Shown: positions 1 through 12,295 of the stretch, piece after piece
How the letters are laid out: the number at the start of each line of letters is the position of its first letter
Position numbering within the stretch: the stretch's first letter is position 1
Source of the DNA: Cinclus cinclus
Taxonomy: Eukaryota; Chordata; Aves; Passeriformes; Cinclidae
Assembly: GCF_963662255.1 (NCBI RefSeq)
Contig: NC_085060.1
Span: 7,131,630-7,195,629 of the forward strand
Direction: 5' to 3'
Length of the DNA stretch: 64,000 nt
Notes under the pieces: generated by a model
Databases searched by the model: none
Seen by the model: the letters and a program-made list of their open reading frames with translations, nothing else
What the model was told of the DNA's origin: nothing
Translations under genes and position numbers: made by a program

Positions 1-2667
1 TCCTTTGCCATCCCAGCTGAGAAGGGTGTCACAGGGTCCCTGGTTCTGTGTGGTTTTAATTTCATAGTTGTTGTTGTTGTTTTCCTTGTTATACATACTA
101 GTAAAGAACTGTTATTCCTATCCTCATATCTTTGCCTGAGAGCCCCTTAATTTCAAAATTATAAGAATTCGGAGGGAGGGGGTTTACATTCTCCAGTCCA
201 GGGGAGAGTCTTGCCTTCCCCAGCAGGCATCTGTCTTTCAAACCGAGACAATACCTAAAGGGGAAAGGATGTGGACAGCGTCATTATTTTATTCCCACAC
301 CCCAACCACTTTGCAAGAGGCCAAGGGGAAATTAGCACTCAACCAACTGCACAGGATGGAGAATGGTAAAATATGACTTTTCAGTGATGGAGAAAAGCAA
401 CAGTGTCACCCTGGGCTTGGGTTTGTCCCCACCAGATGCTGTGTGCAGGCCTCTGCTGGAGAACGGATTACTGCCCTGGCAGCAAGGGAAGGGGAAATGT
501 GGGGGTGCCACGATCACTGCCCAGCAGGCACCAGCCTGTTTTCCCCAAACAAACACGGTCTGCTACAGCACTGCTGACAGCCAGCCCTGTCAGGGACAGG
601 CAGGCTGGGATAAGAGCAGGATCTGAGCTAAAACCACTCTAGGGGCAACCTTGGCACTCCCTGTGCCCAAGTGGAGTCCTGCTGTCCTGGGGATGGCTGA
701 GTACCTGCCTGCCATGGTAAGTGGGGCAAGAATTCCTTGGTTTGCTTTACCTGTTAAACTGCCTTTATCTCAACCCATGAGTTTTCTCACTTTTACCCTT
801 CCAATCCTTTCCCCCATCCCAGCGTGGTGAGGAGTGAGCAAATGGCTGTGTGGGGCTGAGATGCCAGCTGGGATTACACCACAACAGCTGCTTTCATGTT
901 TTCCTGCCTGCTGTCCACTCAGAAAGATTACAATGTACATTTACATTAGCCATTTGATTTCTGCTTACACATTAGGTAATGACTATGAATCTGCCCATTG
1001 CCAAAGATGCCTGTTTATCAGCCAGAAACAAATTATGGCATGAAAGCATTTTGTTCATAACTCAGTGCAGAACAACTGAGGACAAAGTCAGTGATGCAGG
1101 AGCCCAAAGAAAAATGAAGCGGGAGATTAAATGCTTATCACCTGATTCCCGATGGAAAAAGGTTGTTCTCATCAGATAAAGATCAAGAGGAGGTGCTGTA
1201 GTTAAAAGTAGGTAAATAGGGAATTACACGGTAAAAATGCTGGCTCATCACTTGGGATGTGATGCTCCTGTTGTACTGTGCTATTTAAAATCAGAAGCAG
1301 AGCAGTAGTGGGAATGAAGATTCAGGTAATAATGACAGATGGAGCAGGGCTCTAGGAGAGCATGGGTTCTCAGCCTTCTCCTCTGGCTGAGGCATCTGTC
1401 TGCCCTGTCACCACAGCAGCACTGCAGGGCTCCTGCCTGGCCACTGCTGTCCCTGCCTTCCCACAGCACCTCCCCGTGCAAACATGCGGTATTCGGGTCA
1501 GATGGGGAGAGGCTGAGACTACAGCCCGTGCTGCTCACTGTCTGCACCCTCCCTGCCCACCCACACTCCCACTGTGCTATGGGTCATTCAACTCTGCTGC
1601 TCGTGGAGCATCCCAGATCCAGGCGGTGCTGCCATGGGAAGGAGACAGCATGGAGAAACAGTGGGGGGGGGGGAGCTGCATCCTCCAAGCAGGAAGCAGC
1701 AACTTGAGCAGGTGGTGCAGGAACTGGTGGTGATCTTTAACCACCCAGCCAGCAGCTGTGAGGCTACACCTCCTGGCTTGCCCACAGGGAGGGAAGCTGT
1801 GCCACATCCCTCAGTCTTTTCCAACAGCTTGTTTTCAATAAGGTGAGTTTGGCTCCTTGCTTTCATAGAGGAGTCTGGAGAAGTCTCTGAAAAGGGGAGT
1901 TTGGGGGTGTGTATCCAGCTTCTGCTACTTCCCATGCCCAGCACATGTTATATCCCCATCACCTGGAGAACAGGTGCTGTATAATCAGAGCACTCTGTGC
2001 TACTGATGTGGCATGATATAATTTAAACATAAAACTGGGTGCTTAGTGAGTTCAATGAGAAGTCCAGCAACAGGTCTCTTGCTCTCTGTGACCCTACTTG
2101 GAAATAGCACCAACATTTACAAACCCAACTGTCTGCAAACTGCTGTGGTTCTGAGATTTTCTCTGTGAAAGTATAAATAATTCACTCAGTTAAGACCATC
2201 ATTACAAAAAAAGAAAGAAGGAATACACTATCTTTTCAAATATATGTTTAACCTCACTTTAAAATGCTCTATTTTCTGCATGAGGTGAAAGATATGTTTT
2301 GGTTCTGTGTGTGTTTTTAAAAGCATAAGGAAAGCTTAGTGCTGTCCTGGGGTGGTGGGGAGAGAGGTAGTGGTTGGAAATAACAAACTCCAATTTCTTC
2401 AAATAATTTCAGAAAACTGCATGGCATGGGTTCAGTGTTATCTTGACAGTGCAAGAGATAGTGTCACCAGCAGCAGTAGCTGGGGCCTGGCAAGTGGGGC
2501 CAGGCTGAACACCCACCCCAGCAGAAGCACCTGGAGCAGAACCCAGCCTGGCTGGGGACACAAAGCAAGGGCTCAGAGAAGGCTTGCACCAGCTGGACAC
2601 ATCACCCTCGACGGGATGGCTTGATTTTGGGGGGATGTAACCACTTCTCCCTAGCATTGCACTGGCC
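1..2667. other. Non-coding stretch, nothing recognised
   Basis: No exon, RNA gene or repeat family is recognised. There is a short TTG-rich repeat near 66-81 and an 11-G run at 1663-1673. Open frames up to about 120 codons around 1340-1940 overlap on both strands in a moderately GC-rich patch and show no family resemblance, so I treat them as chance. Confidence 0.5.
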
Positions 2668-2904
2668 TAAGGTTACATGGTGATTTTTGGTTGGACATTA
2701 GGAAGAATTTATTCACTGAAAGGGTGATTAAACATTGGAATGGACTGGCCAAGGAGATGGTGGAGGCACTGTCCCTGGAGACAGGACATGGCACTCAGTG
2801 CCATTGTGTGGTTGACCACCAAAGACATGGCGGTCTTTGGTCACAGGTTGGACTCAATGACCTCACAGGTCTTTTCTGACCTAATTGATTCTGTGATTCT
2901 CTGG
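2668..2904 (+). mobile_element. CR1 LINE 3' fragment
   Basis: The sequence follows the 3' tail of avian CR1 elements in order: a GGTTGGACATTAGGAAGAATTT-like block near 2690, a GATTAAACATTGGAATGGACTGG-like block near 2725, a GGTTGGACTCAATGACCTCACAGGTCTTTTCTGACC-like block near 2846, and a terminal imperfect repeat of ATTCTGTG at 2888-2904. The terminal octamer lies at the high-coordinate end, so the element is in plus orientation. It is 5'-truncated, as most CR1 copies are, and diverged. The internal open frame at 2691-2879 is the familiar pseudo-frame of this tail and not a host gene. Confidence 0.85.
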
Positions 2905-5900
2905 CCAAAAGAACTTCTAGGGTGAGAAAGTGTGCTAGGTGAAGTTGCGTCAGTTCTGCGTCTTTCTACCTCTTCAGGCACTGTAGTGGAAACTAAGCAA
3001 AGTTCCAAGAGGAAGGCTGTGTACCAGATGGGAGGATGGGAGCTGGGGAGGTTTTTACTCTAAATGAGTCTACATTAGTCTGGCATTATTTTCACTCATA
3101 TTTTCCTGTCTGGAAAAATGACCTAAGTCCTGCAGTAGCAGGAACACCTGAATGGAGGTGTCTGGTCACCTCAGAGACATCCCTGCTGCTTAAGTTCACC
3201 CCACAGAGAGATCATGTAGAGATCTGACATTAAGGTAGAGACATTCCCCAAGCTCCTACCCCTAAAAGGACACTTTTGTCAGCAGACAAAAGCTTTATGG
3301 GCACAGACTAATGTGCTGTTCAAAATCTCATCAACTATATAACATCTGTTCTGCAGCACAAGCACCTCTTTTGTCATCCACAGCTGGGGCTGGAAACTTG
3401 TTCTGCTTGTTTAGCTTTTGCCTTCTACCCTTCCAGAGCCAGAGTTGCAGTTACCCCTAAACACCCCATCCAGAGCACGCTCTTCTGAAGCAGGATTTCA
3501 GTAAGATTATTCCAACTTTGACAAGTTCTTTTTACCCAGACTCCTTTGTGTATGGGCAAAGAGAGCATTTCAAAGGGCAAGCAAAATTCTGAGTAGCTCT
3601 CTTTCCCCAGCACCTTGTTTGCTGGAGACAACTCTGCACCAGCCTGCAGAGCTTTCCAACAGCAGAATGATGCTGTTCTCAGTGTCCCTCCTCTCTGTCT
3701 GAGCCACCACCTCCAAAATCTTGCCAAGGCCTCTGGTTTTGCTTGCTTTGTTTTTTTTATAAATGTACGTGGTGACTGCACTAGATCCCTACAGCAACCT
3801 GGCCATCTCCTTCTCTGAAGATGCTGTTCATTTGGTTGGGAAACAGAGCGCTCACTCAGCATCAGCTTTCTGCCTGTGGCCCCAGCTTTTCTCCCACAAT
3901 AAGTTTCTGTGTTTCCTAGCCAAGGTTGAAAAGCAAAGGAAAAGGATTTTGGACTGACTGCAAGGCAGTTTTATAAATATGTATTAGCATTAACTTCATC
4001 CCCATCATACCAGCAGGCTGAGCTCTCAGAAGATCAAACCCAAAGCTGACCCTGAGCAGCTCCACTGAAATCCCTGTGAGTGCAGAGGCAGCACTCATCT
4101 CTCTTTGCCATGGCTACTGGGCTTGTATCAGGACTTTGTTTTTCTTCTCAAAAGCATTATTCCCTCAGCAGTCACATTCCCATGCTCACATCCTAAATCA
4201 CAGCTAGTGACTCCAGCATCTGGATCCCCAACTTTGAAGTTTCCCTCTCAAAGTTCTTTCATGTTCTACATTTTGATGTACCACGTTCATCTGCTCCCAT
4301 TTTCCTCTATTTGAGCACTTCCACTGATTGTGAATTGCATCAATCAGCTTACAAAGGAATTATTGCAAAGCTTTTCTCTTTGCCATCAGTGTTACGTAGT
4401 TTATTAAACATATGTTTTGTTATTAGAGTAGCTTCAGAAGCAATGTCTAATAAAACCCCAGTTTTTCCTTTAGTTAATTGGAACATTAATGCCTTAAACC
4501 TCCAGGAGATAGTCTTCCAAGAAGAAAACAAATTTGTGTTTAAACAAAGTAGTTTTAAAAGTTTATTCTAGTCAACTCAGGAAATCAATAGACACTTCTG
4601 TTTTATGTGCTTTAAGGGCTGAAATGTTTGCAACAGATACAAGAAAAAAATAATGCTTTTGTAGAAGGGGAAAAAAAAATTCCCAAGAGTTGAACAGCCA
4701 TTTCCAAGCACATTTATCACTAGACTGGTAGAAGAAAAAGTTTCAAAGTACAAGTAGAACCAGGAAATTAATTATTTCAACAGATACGTACATAAATATC
4801 AGAGTATGGCATATTTAATTAATGCGTATGTGTTCAAATATCAGAGCTAATTTGCAAGAAAACAAATTTGGCTTCTCCTGCTTTGTCATACACACTAAAG
4901 ACATTATCTAAGTACAAATTATTCTTTAAATTTATTACTTTGACTCGCCACTGATACCTGGTAGTTACAACTTTAATAACACAACCATGTATTATAACAA
5001 AGATTTTTAGCAGCTTTATACAATGCTGCTATGTCCTTCAGTTTCAACAACAATGCCAAACCAAGTCTTTCTCTTCTACTCCAAATAATTCCTCCCTGCA
5101 ACTCTTCTAGAACATCCATGGTGAGTGACCCTAGCAAGTGACGGGGCATAGAGACACGGGGTCACCTGGCACTGGCACTCCCTTTTCTGCCAGCTGCATC
5201 CATGGCTTCCCAGTGCAAAGCAGAGTCCAGACACCCAAAAAGAACATCTGGAAAAGAGATGGCTCCTTTCTGCTTTCTCCACGCTCTCCACTGGGCACTG
5301 TCATGTGGAGCTGGTGCAAGGGAGCCACCCACAGTGACTGCAGCCATCTGTTCAAGAGTTATATATAGCTAATTATACTGTCTAATATTGCTTTCGTATT
5401 AAAGTAATTATTGTAATTGCTGGTGGGTGCTGGTAGTCACACTTGAGAGGAGAGGTGATCTGTGAGATGCTGCCTATGAAAACACGGGTGTCAACACAGC
5501 TTGTCAGTGCTGAGACGGTAATTTTTGGAGGACACGTCCAGCTGTTCCTATCATAGTTTGTAAAGTTTTTATTCAGCCTTTTCTTACAAAATGTAAAGCA
5601 CAAAAACTGCACATGCCCCTTGTGCCTGGCCTGCGAGAGGAAACCTTGTGCTCCCTCCAAAAAGCCCTCAGATGTCAAATTTGCCAGCTTTCCATGAAAA
5701 TGCATCAAGGCATTTCTGTACTGGCTTATGAGACAGGACAGGACAGGGGAAAATAACAAGAGTGGAACGTTTCTTGTTTGACTCTTACTGTTTTCCACAA
5801 GCATGTGGTTAACTCTGGATGGCTCATAAACATGAAACATAACTATGCTTTTGAAAAGTCACAGATCTGTGAATTTAAAACATCATGCAATGTGCTGGCA

Positions 5901-7880
5901 TAGGGAATGCTTGTCTCTGGCTACAACCAAGAGGCTTTGCAGGGTATTTGGTTTTCTCCACTGTCACAAAATACTTTAATGCTTCTTCTGCCCCTCCAAT
6001 ACACTGGGAATACTCTAGAGTTTAACAGCACTGGCAAATGGGTTGGTGCCCTACAAGCAATGCCTGTTTCCAGCTCAGGCAGACAGGCTGTGGGCAGAGG
6101 CAACTTGGAGGCACAGACAGATGCAGCATAGCTGCATCTGATAGCCCACTGATAAGGCACGGAAGCACACAGCAATGAATGAAGGAAATGCACTAGAATT
6201 TGATCAAAGAGAAACCCAAACCCATTTCTTTGAATTAAAAAGTGAAGTTTGCTCCTGCTTTACTGGGCAGTCACATACAAGACATACATCAGTCTTGTGT
6301 CAGTAGTGGATCTGGTCCACAGTTGCAGGAATTGCACTAAATACTGCTTTTGTTGTTTGTTATCCATTTTTCTTGGTAATTTATAAATCTCTGAGCTTCT
6401 AAGAGACGGGGCTGCCCACAGCCTGCCTTCAGCACTGCTGAAGCAATTGTTTCAGAACAAGAAGCCAAAAAGAAAAAAAAATTTGGGAAACAGAAGTAAT
6501 GAAGAGGTGTGATTTCTATTGCTGCTGTTCTGAAGAAATGGCATAGAATGTCCTGCCTGGGAAACCCACTGCCTTCCCACCACCTGCTGTTTTCCCATGG
6601 GTAAGGATGATGGCAGGGAGGTTGTGCTAGTATACCCAAAAGGCCTGTTCAGTTCTCAGGGGAGGAAGGGATCCCAAGGCTCCCTCGGGGTGCTGCAAAG
6701 CTGTTCCAACGCATTTGGGGGGGAGAGAGAGAGAGAGGGGGAGGAGCAGACACCCACCCATGAGCTGGGAGTGCCACTGCCAGAATACACAGGGGATGAA
6801 CCAGAGGCTGTGTGGAAAAGCTGTGCCACACACCAGCATCTCAGCTCGGTGTGTCCCATGTCAGCAAGGTTCTGCACAGGAGGGGAAGCAAGAGCCCACT
6901 TCCCCTTACACAGTGCTTGCCATGGAGAGGCAATTTAAAGCAGTTCAGAGAGGAGACAAACGTGTTGTTCGATTACCTGAGAAGCCTCAGGCTGGCAGGA
7001 ATGATTTATGAATGTTTCAGTGAAATTCATTTTGATACAAACACAGCCAAGGATATTTAAGAACTGGACTCTGCAGCCCAAGAGCTCCAAAATAAAACAG
7101 AACAGTATTTTTGTTTGCCCACACTGCAAACAACACAGAATGCAAATAGCTTTAGTACTGACTAATCAGGTTTTTTTTATTATTTTAACCCAAAATCAGG
7201 ATTTTTTTGCACTGTCTCAACTCAGCCTGCCAAACTGATATCCATCAATCAAAAATGCAGCTGCTAACCTGCATAAGCAGATCTGTACTACGCTGTTACC
7301 ATTCCAGGTGCACAAACAGGTAAGTACCAAATGCAAACAAACAAATTCCAGGCGGACTCATGGAAAACGTAATCTATTCCAACAGCAAAACCTGCTTAGG
7401 GTTCAGTTCGCTATCTGCTTTGATGCTGGTATCTTCTAACCAGTTTGTGCTTGCCAGGTGCCTCCTAGCTAATAGCAGATTTTGTTTAGAAAAACTTTCC
7501 TGAGGCCTTTTACATAATTGCAGTCTACTTTCTCGGTATAACCTCTAGAAAGACCTTACTTTTCAATTCAAACACAGAGCTTTTTTAAGAGTACTGTTGG
7601 GTTTCTTTAAGGAGACAAAGAGCTGTGGTAAGCTTTGCATTGATCTTAATTTCTTCCTCCTCACCCTCCTAAAAACAGGATTTTATTTTTCCTTCCCATT
7701 TGCTGCTCAGCTGGGACTGCTTTCTGGGTTAGACTGTTCTGATCTGCAGAAATAACAGTGGGACAAAAAAAAAAAAAGAGTGAGAATTCAACCAGCAGCC
7801 CGACAAAATTGGGTCACATAGAGAATCCACTAATCCAACAGCTCAGCGAGCAGAGAGACAAACCCAAACTCCTTTCGCGA
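2905..7880. other. Non-coding stretch inside the probable CD99L2 intron
   Basis: No exon or RNA gene is recognised. The region is AT-rich from about 4560 to 5080. It contains a GA-rich run at 6719-6741 and a 10-bp inverted repeat with a 3-base loop at 6118-6140. Minus-strand frames of 145 and 152 codons at 3425-3862 and 5382-5840 lack family resemblance and splice context, so they are left out as genes. Confidence 0.5.
6118..6140. repeat. Short inverted repeat
   Basis: The arms CAGATGCAGC (6118-6127) and GCTGCATCTG (6131-6140) are exact reverse complements separated by ATA. An inverted repeat of this size is expected about once by chance in a window this long, so no function is claimed. Confidence 0.6.
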
Positions 7881-7959
7881 TGACTCCATGGCTAGCTACC
7901 GCTGTTCAGGATTAGCCGAGCCCCAGGCTGCTCCAGAGCTTTATACCTGCAGCATCGCA

Positions 7960-9160
7960 CATCTTAAGCATCGCTGTAACACCGTCGCCCGAAGGCAAAC
8001 GCTGCGCTCCGAGACGCGTCCATCACCAGCACTGTCAGCGAAGGCAGGGCTCGAGCCGCCCGGCCTGCGGGCTCCGCTGCGGGACCGGCCCCATCGCGAG
8101 CGGCCGGAGCAGGGGCAGGGGGGCCGGAGGCGGGCAGAGCCCACGGCGAGGATCGGGAGAAGGATGGGGGACAACGATCGTCTGTGGCCCGGCCCTGAAG
8201 CACAGGGCTGGCACCCCGCCATCCGCTGCGGAGCCGGGGTGCTCTGCGCAGGGTGGGGCCCGAAGGGTGCAGCGCCCTCCTCGAGGCGATCCTCCGGGGG
8301 TGCATCCTGCCAGCTGGGGCCTCTCCTCGGGGCGCATCTCTCCGGCCCCGTGAGCCCTCCCGGGGCAGGCTCCGTGCTACCGGCGGAAACATCCAGCCCG
8401 AGAATCCCCCACGGCGAGGGAGCCGCAACCGCCTGCATCCCTCGGGGGGGAGCATCCCGCGGGGTGACCGTGGCCGGGGGCGGGGGTCCGCCGTTCATGG
8501 GCCGGGCCCGGCGCCGCGATCATGCGCACAGCGCCGCACCGAACACCCCGGGCCCCCGAGCCCCCCGGGCCGCCCCCTCCCGCCGCCGCCGCCGCCCGGA
8601 CCGGACCGGGCCGGGCCGCCTACCTGCGCCCAACAGCGCGGCGAAGACCAGGAGCAGCCCCAGGAGGCGGCGGCCGGCCATGACGCGGCGGGGATCCGTC
8701 TGCCGCCGGTTCGGCTCCCGTCTCCGCCGGGGCGGGACGCGGCCGTGAGGGGCGGGCGCTCCGCGCCACCGCCCCCCGCCCTCCCCACCGGGCCGCGCCC
8801 CCGCCCCGGCCCCGAGCGGGGCAGGGAGCGTCTGCGAGGAGACTGCGCGGCCCCCGGGGGCCGGCCGAGACCCGGCACCTACCGACCTTTCCCTCTCGGC
8901 TCAAACGCGGTCCCGGCGTACATTCTTCCGCCGGGCGTGAGCGGGGCTGCCGCTGTCAGTCCCGCATGTGCTCACCCGAGCGGTGAGACCCGGGCGGCAG
9001 ATAACCATGAGGAGACGCACAGGGAACGGGGAAAGGGTTGGGACTGCTGCTGCCGGGGCCCCGCGGTCCGTCAGCAGCACCCGGCGCTGGGGCAGCCCCT
9101 CGTGCCCGCGGATAGCAGCCCCGGGGCGGGGGCGGCCGCAGAGGTGCTGGCCTGGGTGTT
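7960..9160. promoter_or_regulatory. CD99L2: CpG island promoter of probable CD99L2
   Basis: CpG dinucleotides become abundant here, against strong depletion on the low-coordinate side. The island brackets the signal-peptide exon and contains GC boxes of the GGGGCGGG type at about 8730-8760 and C-rich blocks of the same kind near 8800. No TATA box or CCAAT box is evident between the start codon and about 9000, so dispersed, Sp1-type initiation of a minus-strand transcript is likely. The start site is probably a little above 8681. The long plus-strand open frames across the island (286 and 323 codons) reflect few stop codons in GC-rich DNA. Confidence 0.8.
8624..8681 (-). CDS. CD99L2: Probable CD99L2 first coding exon (signal peptide)
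   Basis: Read on the minus strand, an ATG at 8681-8679 opens a 19-codon frame, MAGRRLLGLLLVFAALLGA, plus the first base of a split codon. It ends at a CAG|GTAGGC donor whose GT is at 8623-8622. A short basic start, a leucine-rich core and small residues near the end make a textbook signal peptide, so the product is secreted or a type I membrane protein. CD99 and CD99L2, single-pass adhesion glycoproteins that support leukocyte transmigration, have a first exon of this kind ending in phase 1. In human Xq28 CD99L2 lies directly beside HMGB3 and is transcribed away from it, exactly as here. The name rests on synteny, phase and signal peptide; the peptide alone is not diagnostic. The remaining exons lie beyond the low-coordinate edge. 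Confidence 0.62.
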
Positions 9161-9263
9161 CTGCCCTGCTCCTGGGAAAGTACAGAAGTACGGGGGAAGG
9201 AGCTGCTGCAGTTTCACCCTTTAATGTCGAGTATTTACGTGGAGGTTGCGGAGCTGGGAAATT

Positions 9264-9400
9264 GTTGGCTGGAAGCGACCTCTGGAGGTCTCCAGCCCAA
9301 AGGGCCCATCGGAGCGGGACCCATGGACACGGGTCTGAAAACCTCCAGGGCGAAAACCTTTCCAGGGGAAAGCTCCCCCTAACCTCCCTAGAGATTACCA
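9264..9400 (-). mobile_element. Degraded CR1-like fragment
   Basis: The block TTGGCTGGAAGCGACCTCTG beginning at 9264, followed by GGAGGTC, matches the conserved region near CR1 3' ends in reverse orientation. The remainder, with AACCTCCAGGG- and CTTTCCAGGGG-like pieces up to about 9400, is much more divergent, so the right edge is uncertain. It lies at the flank of the CD99L2 CpG island and has gained or kept CpGs. Confidence 0.55.
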
Positions 9401-11784
9401 AGGGCCATGCTGTCTCACTGCCTTGGCAAGAAGATTCTCCTGGGTCAGTCTGCCCCTCCCACAGACACTTCAGCCATCACCCCTAGCTGTGTTGGCTCTG
9501 CGGTGTTAATAACTGCCCCTGAGTAGCTGTAAACTGCCGTTGGATTTGCCCTCAGCTGCCTTCTCGTCAGAGCAAACAAGTTACCTCTTGTGCACCCGGT
9601 ATTGGACCCTCTTCTCTATGACTCTTTTGAACGGGGGAAGGGGGATGTTAATAGCAGGGTAGATATCTTGTTTGTGATATTTATAGGTTGTTTTGCTACA
9701 GAAAAAGGGATGCGTCTGCAGCCTATTTTTAGGAGGTATTCTTGAAGCTTTATTGGGGACTGAGAGACTGAATAAGTGTCTGGGTCATCGTAGTCCCGTG
9801 TCACCTCACAGCAACTTGTACACACTGCTGTTAGTGGCTGCTCCAGCCAAGTGTCAGGACTGCCTTGGGTCCAGAAAGCCCATTTTTGTACTTGATGGAA
9901 ATATTACGAGAAAAGATAGTAGGCAAACAGACCATGATGGGACGGGGAGAGAGGGGGTCCTGTCGTCTGTAGAAGCTCCTGGGTTGAAGGATGAAGTGGG
10001 ATAACAGGGAGGGCGATGCTGTATTTCTGACTTTCGTCTGTGGCCACAGAGCAAACTGCAGGTTCCACAGTGCCTTGCCCTGTGCGGGCAAGTTCTTTCA
10101 AACCCACACTGAACGCCTTTCTGTGAGTTTGTGCAGTTGGGCACTCTCACATTATCGCAGCTACAGACAGTTCTGTGCTGTGCAGTTCTCTGCTACTGCA
10201 GCAGCTAAGGGGAGTAACAGGGGTCCTACATACAGAGAAGCGGTTCTGGAGAAGATGCACTTCAGCTTTTACACTTGGCCGTCTGTACATCCACAGTATT
10301 GCCTCTCTCCCTGTTAATACAAAGAGAAATTCAGGACTACAGCCCCGTCCGTGTTAAACGAAAAGAAACTAGCAGGACAGCATTTGTACCTTCCCAGTCT
10401 GGTTCCCAATAACCTCTCCGTGTGCTATTTGCATTTCAATGGCTTTCCAAGCCTCCGGTAATTGTTGGGGGAGGAGGCGGGTAAAAAGGCTATTATTATA
10501 TTAGCGTTGGATCAGCTTTAGCAAGCCTGAAGGCATGAGAGAGCATCGTGCAGCTGATGCAACCCGTGACAGTATATTGTTTGCCGTTCTGTGTGAGCCT
10601 GGGGTGTGCACCGATGCCTGGGAGTTGATTCATAATTACAAAGAGATGTATGAATGTAGCTTTCAATGGGCAGGAAGGCAGCAGCAGTGCTGCCCTCCGG
10701 AGCTGGAGGGAAACAGGGCGGCACGAACCAGGAATTCATATTGGAATCACGCATCTGGCTAAATCCCCTGGCATCCAAGGGTGCCATCCCTGTCTGGCCA
10801 TGCCCAGCTGGAGCTGGGGCTGTGTGCGGCAGGCACAAGTTGTGTCTTTAAGGAGGCCGAACCCAAGGCAGCTGGAAAGCCTGGGGCCCGGCCAGCAAGT
10901 GATTCAGCGTCTCCTGGCCTGTGCCCGGGAGCCGAGGCTATTCTTGGTTCAGGCTGTGTTTAAGGCAGCTGAGCTTAAATGCTTCCAAATTGCACCACAG
11001 AGGATGTGTTGTGAGGCTGGAGCCTCAAACATAGCATGTTGTTTGGGGCTGCAGTGCCGTCTGCCCGTTGGAGCGCTCCGAGCTCGACGAAGCTCAGACC
11101 TTTCCATTTTCTTCTCTTGAGCTACATTAAAGCTGTAATCTTTAAATAGCGGAATAAACAGTCATCAAAGAAACTCTCAGTGGAAAAATATACTCGCTTT
11201 CCGTTATATTTTAACAGGTGTCATGGTTAACTCTTCTTGCTCCCTGGGCTTAGCACACTTTTTTTTTTTTTTCCTAACTGAGCAAAAATAGGGGAAGGGG
11301 AAATGCTGATTGGGAATGGCAATACTAGATCACACAAAATTTTGAATCTTTTTCTTCCTAAATCTATCCAAATAATTTAGCAGGCTCAGAACATGTGATC
11401 CGTTAGATCTCAGAGCCCCTCTCACAGGCACTAAGCAATTACCCTCGGTAAGTGATGGACCCATAAAAAGCATCAATTTAGCTACTACTGAAGTGCTGCC
11501 GTTTGAAAAGTAGAACGAACTGTCATACAGCAATGCACAGCCTTGCCACACAGTTATCTGAGATGGAAAATGAATTTAAAGCAAGTAATTTCAGGGGCTT
11601 AACTACTTTTCGACCTCAGTCTATCTCTTGCCTGAGGTATTGTTTTATGGCACTATTTTCAAATACAACAATTCTCTTTTTTTAAGTAAAAAAAATACTA
11701 ATTAGGGGGGAGATTTTAAATTCTTTAATGAAGCTAGAATACATTTGGCCAAATTTTCTAGATGCCTTGTTTTCTAAAGTCTTG
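9401..11784. other. Spacer upstream of the probable CD99L2 promoter, no gene recognised
   Basis: The sequence is moderately GC-rich and retains scattered CpGs, consistent with the shore of a CpG island. No exon with a recognisable protein match is visible. A plus-strand open frame of 156 codons at 10650-11120 has no recognised domain and overlaps frames on the other strand. Confidence 0.45.
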
Positions 11785-11809
11785 ATTAAAGTTATGATCC
11801 AAGTGGTTC

Positions 11810-11844
<35 letters not shown>
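11785..11844 (+). repeat. ATTAAA signal followed by a 32-base A tract
   Basis: An ATTAAA hexamer at 11785-11790 is followed after 22 bases by an uninterrupted run of 32 A at 11813-11844. This is the arrangement at the 3' end of a polyadenylated RNA, so the AT-rich DNA just below could be the tail of a retrocopied transcript on the plus strand. I did not recognise the source transcript or a clear target-site duplication. A simple A-tract microsatellite is the alternative. Confidence 0.5.
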
Positions 11845-11848
<4 letters not shown>

Positions 11849-11859
11849 AGCAGTAGTCG

Positions 11860-12260
11860 GAGATGAGGGCTACAAGCAGCCTGCACCACCCAGCCGCCCG
11901 CAGCTACAGGACTCGAGGATATTCCCGGACTCTTCAGTCGCAGCTGCATTATTATTATCGTGCAGAAGGAAGGAAGCGGGTCGCCATGCTGCCGGCTCTG
12001 GTCCTACGCCAGAGCTGACATCCAGCAGACTTTTCTCCTCCAGTGCCAGCAGCTGAGAGGAAGAAAGCTGCTCGGGGGCTTCGGGACGCGGTTCGCCCAC
12101 AGAACCCTGCGGCGTTCCGTGCTGGATGCAGGGAGTTGCCTGGTGGGAGTCACGGCTGAGTAGAGCTCCCTGTAAACAGCCTTACCTGCTCCTCGCTGCC
12201 TGCTAAGTGGCGAGTACTACTCGGTATAACTCTTCCCGAAGAGCCTCCGGTCTGTTTCCT
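11860..12260. promoter_or_regulatory. Small CpG-rich patch, possible alternative promoter or exon
   Basis: Immediately beyond the A tract the composition shifts to GC-rich DNA with repeated CpGs (for example around 11880-11930, 11975-12010 and 12070-12120), a small CpG-island-like patch about 3 kb upstream of the probable CD99L2 promoter. A minus-strand CAG|GTAAGG donor-like site has its GT at about 12187-12186. These features would fit an alternative CD99L2 first exon or a non-coding transcript. No protein is recognised. Confidence 0.35.
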
Positions 12261-12295
12261 TGCAGAACCGATGCACTGGGGAATTTTTGTACAAG

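Larger units (their letters stand above)
1..8623 (-). other. CD99L2: Probable CD99L2 intron 1 (partial, runs off the window)
   Basis: This stretch lies downstream, on the minus strand, of the signal-peptide exon at 8624-8681, whose donor begins at 8623. I looked for a second exon encoding the acidic, Asp-rich extracellular start typical of CD99-family proteins and did not find one. The intron therefore appears to be at least 8.6 kb long, in keeping with the large introns of mammalian CD99L2. The DNA is CpG-poor and AT-moderate and carries one CR1 fragment at 2668-2904. Open frames here are short and unconvincing. The assignment depends entirely on the CD99L2 call for exon 1. Confidence 0.5.

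Noticed and set aside
7888..9224. Overlapping plus-strand open frames of 286 and 323 codons, with long minus-strand frames over the same DNA
   Set aside because: They lie in a CpG island where stop codons are scarce. All frames are proline-, arginine-, glycine- and alanine-rich, several overlap on both strands, and none has a recognisable domain.
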